This document shows, piece after piece, positions 21,601-29,049 of a DNA stretch of 64,000 nucleotides. Below the pieces are notes generated by a model. The model was given only the letters and a program-made list of their open reading frames with translations. It did no database searches and was not told the DNA's origin. Positions within the stretch are counted from its first letter, which is position 1. Every line of letters starts with the position of its first letter. Made by a program: the position numbers and the translations under genes. Source of the stretch: CFX2 sp014338005 (GTDB lineage: Bacteria; Chloroflexota; Anaerolineae; Aggregatilineales; Phototrophicaceae); contig SZPE01000004.1 in the NCBI GenBank assembly GCA_030263555.1, positions 86,178 to 150,177 of the forward strand, given 5' to 3'.

Positions 21601-23155
21601 CCGGACAATCAGCAATATGAGTATCGCCCTCGATGACTTTGGGAGCGGCTTCAGCGCCCCGAACGAGCTTCGGTGCATCGCAGACATAGAAACCGACCCG
21701 TCCCTCACTGAAGAAGCCCGCTGGTTCTACCGCGCGCTCAACGCCGCAAGCGTCCTGAGCGCCCCGCTGGAAATCGGCGGTCGGGTGGTAGGCACTCTCT
21801 CCATTACCACCGGCCAGCCCTATCATTATACCGAGCGTGACCGGCGTATCTACACAGCTATCGCCGAGCAGGTGGCCGCCGCGATGGAGCGCCTCCAGCT
21901 CATCCAGGAAACGCAGAAACGCGCCACCGAAATGGAAACCGTCGCGCGGGTGAGCGCCGCCACCACCACCATTCTGGACGTGGAGGAACTGCTCCAAGCC
22001 GTCTGTGACCTGACCAAAGAGCGATTCCGGCTGTATCACACCCACATTTACCTGCTGGACGAAACCGGCCAAAAGCTGATGCTGGCCGCCGGCGCCGGCG
22101 ATGCCGGACGCATCATGAAGGCGGAAGGCCGCTTCATCCCCATCAACAACCCGAACAGCCTGGTGGCCCGCGCCGCCCGCGAACGCAGAGGCATCATCGC
22201 CAACGACGTAACGCAGGAGCCGGATTTCCTGGCTAACCCGCTGCTGCCGCTCACCCAGTCGGAACTGGCGGTCCCGATGATCGTCGCTTCCGAGTTAATC
22301 GGCGTGCTGGACGTGCAGTCAGAAATTCTCAGCCGCTTCACCGAGGAAGACGTGCGAATTAAAATAACGTTGGCCGATCAGGTCAGCATCGCCATCCAGA
22401 ACGCGCGCGCCTTCAAGGTACAGCAGGAAGCCGCCGAACGCCTGCGCGAGGTTGACCGCCTCAAATCGCAGTTCCTGGCGAATATGAGCCACGAACTCCG
22501 CACGCCGCTGAACTCGATCATCGGTTATGCCGAGGTGATGCTGGATGGCATTGACGGCGAACTGACCGACGACGCCATCGAGGACGTGGAGGCCATCCAC
22601 AGCGGCGGCAAACACCTGCTGGCGATCATCAACGACATCCTCGACCTGGCGAAGATTGACGCCGGGCAGATGTTCATGGACAGGCAGGAAGCCGACCTGG
22701 GCAAAATCATCGAGGAAGTGGTTCATACCTGCCAGATTTTGGTCAAGGACAAGGGCATTTACCTGGAACTGGAACGCCAGGCGGAACTCCCGCCAGTTTA
22801 CGGCGATCCGGTGCGCCTGCGCCAGATTGTTTACAACCTGGTCAACAATGCTATCAAGTTCACCGAAAAAGGCGGCATCACCGTCAGCGTCGGACGGCAG
22901 GACGACCAGCAGATTTGCGTCACGGTCAAGGATACCGGCATCGGCATGTCGCAAAAAGACCTGAGCGTGATCTTCGAGCGTTTCCGTCAGGTAGACGGCT
23001 CGGCCACCCGCCGCGCCGGCGGCACCGGGCTGGGGCTGGCGATCACCCGCCAGTTGGTGCAGATGCATGATGGTGAAATTCATGTCACCAGCAAACCGCA
23101 CGAAGGCTCAACTTTCTGGTTTACACTGCCGGTTTACGAAGGACAGAAAGCGTAG
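18626..23155 (+). CDS. Histidine kinase with HAMP, multiple GAF and three PAS domains (C-terminal part of split sensor)
   Basis: 1509 residues. It opens with a membrane helix (about 1-20), then HAMP (20-70), GAF (85-245), a shorter GAF-like segment (250-365), GAF (370-530), three PAS domains (about 533-650, 650-780, 790-915), two more GAF domains (about 930-1090 and 1100-1260), HisKA with phospho-acceptor His1289 in NMSHELRTPLNS, and HATPase (about 1385-1500) with N, G1 and G2 boxes (LVNNAIKF, DTGIGMS, GGTGLGLAI). The kinase core is complete. There is no attached receiver domain; receivers occur in the next two genes, the likely phosphotransfer partners. Two GAF copies are nearly identical in sequence to each other and to the GAF of the sensor at 14650, indicating duplication. 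Only a weak ribosome site precedes the ATG, so translation may be coupled to the upstream fragment. Confidence 0.9.
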   Translation: MAIAGLAAAFTALYYANRVAKPIAALTRTAEQIAGGDLSQRAHIRSRNEIGLLAQAFNSMAEQLQEFIGSLENRVAARTRDLALTLEVGHLATSLYTQKDLLTSLVNFIRDQFDLYYTQIYLLDEAGLHAVLRAGTGEVGQQLLARNHRLNLSETSLVARAVQTNQPVLVADTQTSAIHKANPLLPDTRSEVTIPLVVGGVIIGVLDMQSNREGTFNQENLPVFEAMASQIASALRGSQAFEEAQAAIQRAEMVNRRLTEETWDSYLGQLGEGRCLGYQYDLEAPRPLEPHSNGHDDGSRIVQPVFLRGQPIGKIVIAEDTERQWKPEEMLLVEDVAKRVAQALDQFRAFDQIKQAEAETRKRAAELQTVAEVSAATTTLLEIDDLLLAVSDLTKERFGLYHAHIYLLDEAGENLVLAAGAGEAGRIMKTEGRSIPLNHPHSLVAGAAREHKGVVVNDVTRTPDFLPNPLLPDTKSEMAVPMLVGDQLIGVLDVQASVTDRFTSEDVRVKTTLAAQVAVAVQNARAYMQTKQQAAIIETSRDFISLADLNGKILYVNPGGLEMVSRKSFADTNIADFYPEDEYRRIEQEALPTALQVGYWRGEVSLRKTDGSTLPADETILVVRDADGIPTNFATIITDISERKQAQAVLEENEARFRSLVSNVPGIIYRCAIDEFWTMQFIGPAIADLTGYPDTDFIQNNVRSYASVIHPDDTAKVDEAVWRGVENRMPYEIEYRLVHADGTVRWVNERGQAVYGQDGTPLWLDGAVFDITESKRAEAEREQLLAEMQRNARLIRTVIDATPDWIFAKDRDYRYILANQGYANAIGTTTDGIVGKTDVELGFPEEIVFGNPDKGIRGFRSDDEAVLTTGESIYNPYDPATFADGSIHIFDTQKMPLRDAAGHTFAVLGFARDITLRQQQEEEVRLAREEAEILYKVSSAINEAKNLLEIVDAILAHAAPPVEPSVAVTNNDTGDSTTARYVNILAGRLSDGRTISNMSIALDDFGSGFSAPNELRCIADIETDPSLTEEARWFYRALNAASVLSAPLEIGGRVVGTLSITTGQPYHYTERDRRIYTAIAEQVAAAMERLQLIQETQKRATEMETVARVSAATTTILDVEELLQAVCDLTKERFRLYHTHIYLLDETGQKLMLAAGAGDAGRIMKAEGRFIPINNPNSLVARAARERRGIIANDVTQEPDFLANPLLPLTQSELAVPMIVASELIGVLDVQSEILSRFTEEDVRIKITLADQVSIAIQNARAFKVQQEAAERLREVDRLKSQFLANMSHELRTPLNSIIGYAEVMLDGIDGELTDDAIEDVEAIHSGGKHLLAIINDILDLAKIDAGQMFMDRQEADLGKIIEEVVHTCQILVKDKGIYLELERQAELPPVYGDPVRLRQIVYNLVNNAIKFTEKGGITVSVGRQDDQQICVTVKDTGIGMSQKDLSVIFERFRQVDGSATRRAGGTGLGLAITRQLVQMHDGEIHVTSKPHEGSTFWFTLPVYEGQKA

Positions 23156-23167
23156 GCTATAACACGA

Positions 23168-25294
23168 ATGTCGTCCTACTTTACGCATATCGTCTGCCTG
23201 GAATGTGGTCAGGAACAGGCCGCCGACCCGATGGCGAAGGCCTGTCCCCGCTGCGGCTCTCAATGGTTGGACGCGCGGTATAACTATCAAACGGTGGCGG
23301 GCCTATGGCCCGCCGCCCTTGCCGGGCGCGGCGACTCGCTGTGGCGCTACGGCGAACTGCTGCCGCTGGCCGAACCCGACCCGGAAATTTCGATGGGCGA
23401 GGGCTTCACGTCCCTCACCCGCCTGTACAGCTACGAACGCCTGTACCACCACGAACACCTGTATATCAAAGACGAACGCCAGGGGCCGACCAGCTCGTTT
23501 AAAGACCGGCAGGCTGCCCTGGCGGTGACGGCCATGCGCCGCGCCGGCATCACCGAATGTGTGCTGGCCTCCACCGGCAACGCCGGCGCGGCCTACGCCG
23601 CTTACTGCGCCCGCGCCGGCATCAAGTTGTGGCTGTTCCTCACCAGTCTCGTCCCATCCGAAAAAATGCGCGAGGCGGCGCTGTATGGCGCGGAAGTGGT
23701 TAAGGTTTCCGGCACGTATGATGAAACCAAACACGTCGCCGCCGAATTCGCCAAACGAAAGGGCATTCACCTCGACCGGGGCGCGAAGGCCATCCCCGGC
23801 AAAGAGAGCATGAAAACGCTGGCCTTCGAGATCGCCGAACAACTGGCGTTTAACCTGGGCGCAGACGCCTCCGGCAGATGGCGCAGCCCGGACTGGTACA
23901 TCCAGGCGGTGAGCGGCGGCATCGGGCCGATGGGCGTCTGGAAGGGTTTTGAAGAACTGCTCCAGATGGGGCTGATCGAAAAAATGCCCCGCCTGGGTAT
24001 CATCCAGGCGGCGGGCTGCGCGCCGATGGTCAACGCCTTTAAAGCGGGGCACGCCCAGGCTGCCCCGGTCATCCCCAAAACGCTCATCACCGTGCTGGCG
24101 ACCGGCGACCCCGGCTTCAGCTATGGCTACCTGCGGCAGGCTGTCCTCAGCAACGGCGGCACGATGGAAGCCATTGAAGATGGCCGCACCTTCGAGGCTA
24201 TGCGCCGCCTCGCCAGCAAAGCCGGTTATTCGGTCGAACCGGCTACTGCCGTCGCCTTCGCCGGCCTGGAAAAAATGCTGGCCGAAGGCACGATTCGCCC
24301 CGGCGAAGTCGTGGTCGTCAACTGCTCCGGCCATACCTTCACGGCAGAAAGCCACATCCTGGGCGACCAGTACGTGCATGACCTGAACCTGGCCGCCGGA
24401 CAGAACGGCACAGCCCATCTTGCCCCGGACGAAGGGCTGGATTCGGCCATCCGTATCCTGGATGAACAGGTTACATCCATCCTGATTGTGGACGACAACC
24501 CCAGCGACCGGCGTCTGATCCGCCGCCTCCTCCAGCGGTACAAACGCTACCGCATTTTTGAAGCCGCCAGCGGCAGCGAAGCCCTCAAGGTGGTCGTGGA
24601 TCACCGGCCTGATGTCATCCTGGCCGACCTGACCATGCCGGAGATGGACGGGTTTACCCTGCTGGAACGCTTAAAAAACGACCCGCAGACGGCAGATATT
24701 CCGGTGGTGGTGGTTTCCGCCAAAACGCTCACCGATATGGATGCCCGCATGTTAAAGGAATATTCTGAGTCGGTGTGGACGAAGGGCGGTTTCGACACGC
24801 GCCAGCTGGTAGATCATGTCGTGAAGGTGTTGGGGGATGTCTCTGCCCCGCCGGCAGATGGACGGCTCAGCCGGTCATACAGCATCGAAACACACGAAAC
24901 GCCCGTCGAAGAAAACACCGGCGATAAACAGGTCATCGTCATCATCGAGGATAACCCGCAAGACCTGCGGCTGGCGCGGCGGCTGCTGGAAAGCGAAGGT
25001 AGCTACCGCATCATCTCGGCGGCCTCCGGGCGCGACGGCCTGAAGGCGCTTTATGAACATCACCCAGAACTGTTGATCCTGGATTTGATGCTGCCGGAGA
25101 TGGACGGTTTTGAAGTGCTGCGTATCATCCAGAATGACCCCAAACTGCGCGATATTCCGGTGGTAGTGCTTTCGGCCAAAGAGCTGACCGCTGCCGAACG
25201 CACTGAACTGGAGCCTTACATCACGTCGGTGGTTGAAAAAGCGTCGTTCGACCGCAACCAGTTTTTGTACATCGTCAACCGCATCTTGAAGTGA
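23168..25294 (+). CDS. Threonine-synthase-like PLP enzyme fused to two response-regulator receiver domains
   Basis: 708 residues in one open frame. Residues 1-405 are a fold-type II PLP enzyme of the threonine synthase kind: a four-cysteine zinc ribbon (Cys10, 13, 26, 29), MGEGFTSL, the Schiff-base lysine Lys112 in TSSFKDRQ, STGNAGAA (135-142) and the glycine-rich VSGGIGPMG near 248-256. Residues 436-557 form receiver domain 1 (acidic Asp442/443, phospho-acceptor Asp487 in LADLTMPEMDG, SAK at 517-519). Residues 588-708 form receiver 2 (Glu594/Asp595, Asp639 in LDLMLPEMDG, SAK 669-671). Both receivers look active. The gene follows the histidine kinase by 12 bp and precedes a lone receiver, so phosphorylation by that kinase is likely. 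The substrate could be O-phosphohomoserine as in ThrC, but a diverged activity is possible. I know of no described protein with this architecture. Confidence 0.9.
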   Translation: MSSYFTHIVCLECGQEQAADPMAKACPRCGSQWLDARYNYQTVAGLWPAALAGRGDSLWRYGELLPLAEPDPEISMGEGFTSLTRLYSYERLYHHEHLYIKDERQGPTSSFKDRQAALAVTAMRRAGITECVLASTGNAGAAYAAYCARAGIKLWLFLTSLVPSEKMREAALYGAEVVKVSGTYDETKHVAAEFAKRKGIHLDRGAKAIPGKESMKTLAFEIAEQLAFNLGADASGRWRSPDWYIQAVSGGIGPMGVWKGFEELLQMGLIEKMPRLGIIQAAGCAPMVNAFKAGHAQAAPVIPKTLITVLATGDPGFSYGYLRQAVLSNGGTMEAIEDGRTFEAMRRLASKAGYSVEPATAVAFAGLEKMLAEGTIRPGEVVVVNCSGHTFTAESHILGDQYVHDLNLAAGQNGTAHLAPDEGLDSAIRILDEQVTSILIVDDNPSDRRLIRRLLQRYKRYRIFEAASGSEALKVVVDHRPDVILADLTMPEMDGFTLLERLKNDPQTADIPVVVVSAKTLTDMDARMLKEYSESVWTKGGFDTRQLVDHVVKVLGDVSAPPADGRLSRSYSIETHETPVEENTGDKQVIVIIEDNPQDLRLARRLLESEGSYRIISAASGRDGLKALYEHHPELLILDLMLPEMDGFEVLRIIQNDPKLRDIPVVVLSAKELTAAERTELEPYITSVVEKASFDRNQFLYIVNRILK

Positions 25295-25319
25295 GCGCCG
25301 CATGTAAGGAAAGTGAACG

Positions 25320-25709
25320 ATGAGTTGTATCCTGATTATCGAGGACAACCCGCAGAACGCGCGCATGGCGACCAAACTTTTGCAGCACGCCGGGCATGAG
25401 GTGATGATAGCGGACGACGGCGAACAGGGCATCATGAAGGTGATGGAGCGCGTCCCCGACGCCGTGCTGGTAGACCTGGGGCTGCCCGATATAGACGGCC
25501 AGACCCTGGTCGCCATGATGCGCCAGCAGCCCGATCTCTGCCGCCTCCCCATCATCGCCTTCACGGCCTGGCCGGAGGCGACCGCCGTCGAAATGGCGCG
25601 CGCCTACGGCTGCGATGGCGTCATCATCAAGCCGATAGACACGCGCACGTTTGTTTCGCAGGTAAATCGTTATATCACGTCAAAAACAGACTCTAAGGAT
25701 GAAGCGTGA
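25320..25709 (+). CDS. Single-domain response regulator (DivK/CheY-like)
   Basis: 129 residues, one receiver domain and no output domain. Acidic pocket Glu8/Asp9 in IIEDNP, phospho-acceptor Asp52 in VDLGLPDIDG, Thr82 in AFTAWPEA and Lys104 in IIKPIDT are all present. Such stand-alone receivers shuttle phosphate or act as allosteric partners. It belongs to the cluster with the kinase and the PLP-receiver fusion, and overlaps the next gene as GTGA. Confidence 0.93.
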   Translation: MSCILIIEDNPQNARMATKLLQHAGHEVMIADDGEQGIMKVMERVPDAVLVDLGLPDIDGQTLVAMMRQQPDLCRLPIIAFTAWPEATAVEMARAYGCDGVIIKPIDTRTFVSQVNRYITSKTDSKDEA

Positions 25710-26596
25710 CCTTGACCGCCCAGCAGCCAGAACTCTGTCTAACCGTCGAGTCGGCGTTCAGCACCGTACCTGCCAGCACGTACAGCTTTGCCGAACTGGC
25801 CGACATCTACAACCAGACGCGCGTGGATTACATCGTGCCGATGCCGATGAACGCCAAACGTATGGAAGTATACGTCAGCAGCTATGACATTGATCTGGAT
25901 GCCTCGATTGTCGCCTTCGACGCCGATGGCGAAATGGCGGGAGTCGGCATGTTGGGCAGACGGGGCGACCGCGCCTGGATCACGCGGCTGGGTGTGCTGC
26001 CGTACCGGCGGGGGCATCAACTGGGGCGTTTTTTGATGGAAACGCTCATCGCCCAGGCCGTCCGAGGCGGCGCCCGGCTCATCCAGCTTGAAGTCATCAA
26101 AGGTAATACGCCGGCCTACCGGCTGTTCCTCAAGCTGGGATTTAAAGAAACACGGGAACTGCTGGTCATCCGGCGGCCACCCGGCAAGCTCACCATCGAA
26201 AACCCGCTGCCCCAGGCCGGCGTCAGGCCGCTGACTCCCGACGAGGTGCAGGGCTGCCTGGCGCAGCGCAGCCCAGGCGCATCCTGGATAGACGAAACGC
26301 CGTCGTTAATTCATGCCGGCAGCCTCAAAGGGCTGCGCGTTGAACTGCCGTCCGGCGCGGCGGGTTGGGTCATTTACCAGCATACCGCCCTGCAAATCGG
26401 TTATATTGTCCTGCACGCGCCCTGGCCGGCGCGGGATGATCTGACGCGGGCGCTGCTGTACCACCTGCACAGCCTCCACCCGCTCCAGGATACCAAAGTG
26501 GAAAATATCCCCGCCCTCGACCTGCGCTGGCCGGTTTACCAGGAATTGGGTTACGTCGAGGCTTTCCGGCGAATCGAAATGTTTTTATATCTCTGA
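25706..26596 (+). CDS. GNAT family N-acetyltransferase (possibly two tandem GNAT folds)
   Basis: 296 residues, GTG start overlapping the receiver stop (GTGA). Residues about 20-150 are a clear GNAT domain: WITRLGVLPYRRGHQLGRFL has the acetyl-CoA loop Arg-Arg-Gly-His-Gln-Leu-Gly, and LEVIKGNTPAYRLFLKLGFK is the usual C-terminal motif. Residues 170-296 may be a degenerate second GNAT fold. Translational coupling to the receiver suggests it is the last gene of the signalling operon; protein or metabolite acetylation as an output is only an inference. It ends tail-to-tail with the ROK gene, overlapping by 12 bp. Confidence 0.85.
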   Translation: MTLTAQQPELCLTVESAFSTVPASTYSFAELADIYNQTRVDYIVPMPMNAKRMEVYVSSYDIDLDASIVAFDADGEMAGVGMLGRRGDRAWITRLGVLPYRRGHQLGRFLMETLIAQAVRGGARLIQLEVIKGNTPAYRLFLKLGFKETRELLVIRRPPGKLTIENPLPQAGVRPLTPDEVQGCLAQRSPGASWIDETPSLIHAGSLKGLRVELPSGAAGWVIYQHTALQIGYIVLHAPWPARDDLTRALLYHLHSLHPLQDTKVENIPALDLRWPVYQELGYVEAFRRIEMFLYL

Positions 26597-27505
26597 CCGC
26601 GCACGGGCATAAAACGCCGCGCCGATCAGGCATACATCGTCGCCCAACCGCGCCGTGTGGATAAGATCGGGGTCATTAAAAGCCGGGTCGGTCAGGTAGG
26701 CGGCGATCATCTGCCGCGCCGGGTCAAAAATCAGGTCGCCCAGGCTGGCGACGCTGCCGCCGATGACGATGGTCTGCGGGTTGAACAGGTGCATCAGGCA
26801 CACCAGCCCCAGACCAAGCCAGCGCCCGGCTTCTGCTACCACTTCGAGCGCCAGCGCATCCCCCTGCGCGGCAGCCAGGCCGACGGTGCGCCCGTCCACA
26901 ACGTCACAGTTCCGCAGCGCCGACGGCTGATCGCCCTCGGCCAGCCGCTCTTTTGCCCGGCGGCCAATGGCCGTCCCGGAGGCCAAGTCTTCCAGGCTGC
27001 GAATCCGGCCATCCGGCAGGGGAAACTTGATATGCCCCGGCTCAATCGCCAGGCCGCGCCAGCCGGTGAATAAAGCCCCGTTGATGATCGCGCCCCCGCC
27101 GATGCCGGTGCTGACCGTCAGATACAGCGCCGGATTAGCGCCCCGCGCTGCGCCCAGGTGATATTCCGCCAGGGCGGCCAGATTAGCGTCGTTTTCCATA
27201 AAAACGGGCGTATCGAAGGCTTCGGCCACCATCTGCGCCAGGGGAACGCGGTCCCAGCCGGGCAGCGTGGGCGCGTGAAGAATCAAACCCGTGCCGGCCT
27301 GCGGGCCGGGCGCGCAAACACCGACGGCAGCGGGTTTCTGGCCCGGCGGCACAACCCGCCGCGCGATTTCGATCACGCGGGCGACCACCGCCGGCGGCAG
27401 GCCAATTGGCGTAGGCGCTTCGTCCCGCGCCAGCATATCCAGTTCGTCGGAAAACCAGGCCGCGCGGGTGCGCGTCCCGCCGAAGTCTATAGACAGAATC
27501 GCCAT
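26585..27505 (-). CDS. ROK family protein (sugar kinase-like), lacking the usual zinc motif
   Basis: 306 residues from the ATG at 27505 (a TTG directly upstream is less likely). Ribokinase-type ATPase signatures: LSIDFGGTRTRAAW (phosphate 1), ENDANLAALAEYHLGAARG (catalytic Asp) and LTVSTGIGGGAIING (phosphate 2). Where ROK kinases normally have His followed by Cys-x-Cys-Gly-x-x-Gly-Cys, this protein reads GHIKFPLPDGRIRSLEDLAS, with no cysteines. No DNA-binding domain is present, so it is a kinase-type rather than NagC-type member. It follows fabH on the same strand, 51 bp apart. Substrate uncertain; glucose-like hexoses are the usual ones. Confidence 0.88.
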   Translation of the reverse strand: MAILSIDFGGTRTRAAWFSDELDMLARDEAPTPIGLPPAVVARVIEIARRVVPPGQKPAAVGVCAPGPQAGTGLILHAPTLPGWDRVPLAQMVAEAFDTPVFMENDANLAALAEYHLGAARGANPALYLTVSTGIGGGAIINGALFTGWRGLAIEPGHIKFPLPDGRIRSLEDLASGTAIGRRAKERLAEGDQPSALRNCDVVDGRTVGLAAAQGDALALEVVAEAGRWLGLGLVCLMHLFNPQTIVIGGSVASLGDLIFDPARQMIAAYLTDPAFNDPDLIHTARLGDDVCLIGAAFYARARSEI

Positions 27506-27556
27506 CAAGCCGACCTTTGCAGCGGACGGTGAAAGCCCTTAAAACTCTGTGGGTTT

Positions 27557-28597
27557 TTAGACGCTGACCTTCATATGGCCGTTGCCGTTGACATGCGCCA
27601 GTTCCGTTTCGCGCACGCCCATCCGCACGACCGCGCCCGCCCACGACAGCCCCGACCCGAAGGCCACCATGCCGATGGTATCGCCGGGTTTAACGCGCCC
27701 TTCCTGGATGGCCTCCACCAGCGCCAGCGGGATTGAAGCCGCCGACGTATTGGCGTACTTGTGGACATTGATGAAAAACTTGTCCATCGGCAGTCCGAGA
27801 TGTTTGGCCGCGTTTTCGATAATCCGCAGGTTGGCCTGGTGCGGGATAATCAGATCGAGATCTTGGGGAGTCATGCCGGCCTGGGCGGTGATGCTGGTCA
27901 GGCACGACATCAGCTTCCGCATAGCAAACCGCGCCACTTCCTGGCCGTTCATGCGGATGTAATGCTCGCGGTTATCCACCACTTTCTGCGAAACCGGGTT
28001 GACCGTACCGCCGCCGGGGACCCATAGATTATGGGCGCGGCTGCCATCCGACCCCAGCTCGAAGGTCATGACGCCTGCATCTTCGGTGGTCGGCTGAAGC
28101 ACAACCGCCGCCGCCGCATCCCCGAACAGCACGCAGGTCGTCCGGTCGGTATAATCCAGCGCGTGAGAAATGATCTCCACGCCGATGACCAGCACATTTT
28201 CATAAACGCCGGTCTGGATGAACTGGTGGCCAGTCGCCAGGCCATACACCCAGCCGGAACACCCGGCGGCGATGGTGAATGCCGGGCAGGAAGCCCCCAG
28301 CGCGTGCTGGATGAAGTTCGCCGGCGAGGGCAGCAGGTAATCCGGCGAGGAGTTGGCGACGATAATCAAATCCAGGTCTTGCGGCTCCAGCCCGGCAACG
28401 GCCAGCGCCTCGTAAGCGGCGGCAGCGGCCATGCTGGTGGTGGTATCGTTTTCGCCCCGCACGCGGCGTTCGCGGATGCCGGTGCGTTCGACGATCCATT
28501 CGTCGCTGGTATCCACGATCTGTGCAAGATCATGGTTGGTTAGCACTTTTTCGGGAACATATTTTCCCCAGCCCGTAATGTGAGCGCGACGGTTCAT
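27557..28597 (-). CDS. fabH: 3-oxoacyl-[acyl-carrier-protein] synthase III
   Basis: 346 residues. Condensing enzyme that starts fatty acid synthesis from acyl-CoA and malonyl-ACP. Catalytic triad visible: Cys113 in AAGCSGWVYG, His252 in PHQANLRI and Asn282 in YANTSAAS. Length and N-terminal GWGKYVPEKVLTN are typical, as is the late FGSGLSWAG. The start ATG at 28597 is preferred over the adjacent upstream TTG. No other fab genes are adjacent, so an accessory role in a specialised acyl chain cannot be excluded. Confidence 0.93.
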   Translation of the reverse strand: MNRRAHITGWGKYVPEKVLTNHDLAQIVDTSDEWIVERTGIRERRVRGENDTTTSMAAAAAYEALAVAGLEPQDLDLIIVANSSPDYLLPSPANFIQHALGASCPAFTIAAGCSGWVYGLATGHQFIQTGVYENVLVIGVEIISHALDYTDRTTCVLFGDAAAAVVLQPTTEDAGVMTFELGSDGSRAHNLWVPGGGTVNPVSQKVVDNREHYIRMNGQEVARFAMRKLMSCLTSITAQAGMTPQDLDLIIPHQANLRIIENAAKHLGLPMDKFFINVHKYANTSAASIPLALVEAIQEGRVKPGDTIGMVAFGSGLSWAGAVVRMGVRETELAHVNGNGHMKVSV

Positions 28598-28614
28598 CAA
28601 CAGCCTCCATCTAA

Positions 28615-28652
28615 TAAAAACGAACGGCGCATATCCCGGTTGAGATATGCGC
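28615..28652 (-). terminator. Rho-independent terminator of the sigma-factor operon
   Basis: On the minus strand GCGCATATC and GATATGCGC arms with an 8-base loop are followed by CGTTCGTTTTTATT. It separates the sigma operon from fabH. Confidence 0.8.
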
Positions 28653-28671
28653 GCTTTGGGGTATCGAAGGG

Positions 28672-29046
28672 CTACAGCGCAGGAACTTCGCGCTTTTCGC
28701 GTTTGACTTCATCCAGCATCCGGTGGCGCGTCAGCAGCATAAAACCGGCCACCAGCGCGATACCGGCGGCGATCTGAACGCGCGCCGGCAGGTAACGAAT
28801 ACGGGCGACCACGTTACGGTCAGACGAGCCCACCAGATCGTGCTTCAACCGCCGGACAAAACGGCGCGACGGCTGCGCGCCGACCAGCGTCATATGCAGG
28901 CGGCGGATAATTTCGACCAGGCTGTCTACCTCGGCGCGCGGCACGGCATACTGGGTGATAATGGTATCCACATCGGCGCTGTCGTCCGCCAGCAGCGCGT
29001 CGGTGACGGCGGAAAGTAAATCAAGCAGTTGAACCTCGGTAGCCAT
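28672..29046 (-). CDS. Small single-pass membrane protein next to an ECF sigma factor (putative regulator)
   Basis: 124 residues: a soluble N-terminal part (about 1-85) and one predicted membrane helix (about 86-105, VQIAAGIALVAGFMLLT) with a charged tail (KREKREV). I do not recognise the family. Its start lies 3 bp after the sigma gene stop, so the two are cotranscribed, the usual place for an anti-sigma factor. No zinc-binding HxxxCxxC anti-sigma motif was found, so this role rests on context only. Confidence 0.7.
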   Translation of the reverse strand: MATEVQLLDLLSAVTDALLADDSADVDTIITQYAVPRAEVDSLVEIIRRLHMTLVGAQPSRRFVRRLKHDLVGSSDRNVVARIRYLPARVQIAAGIALVAGFMLLTRHRMLDEVKREKREVPAL

Positions 29047-29049
29047 GCC

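Noticed and set aside
20486..22072. 528-codon minus-strand frame opposite the kinase gene
   Set aside because: Shadow of the GAF/PAS coding region; no family resemblance.
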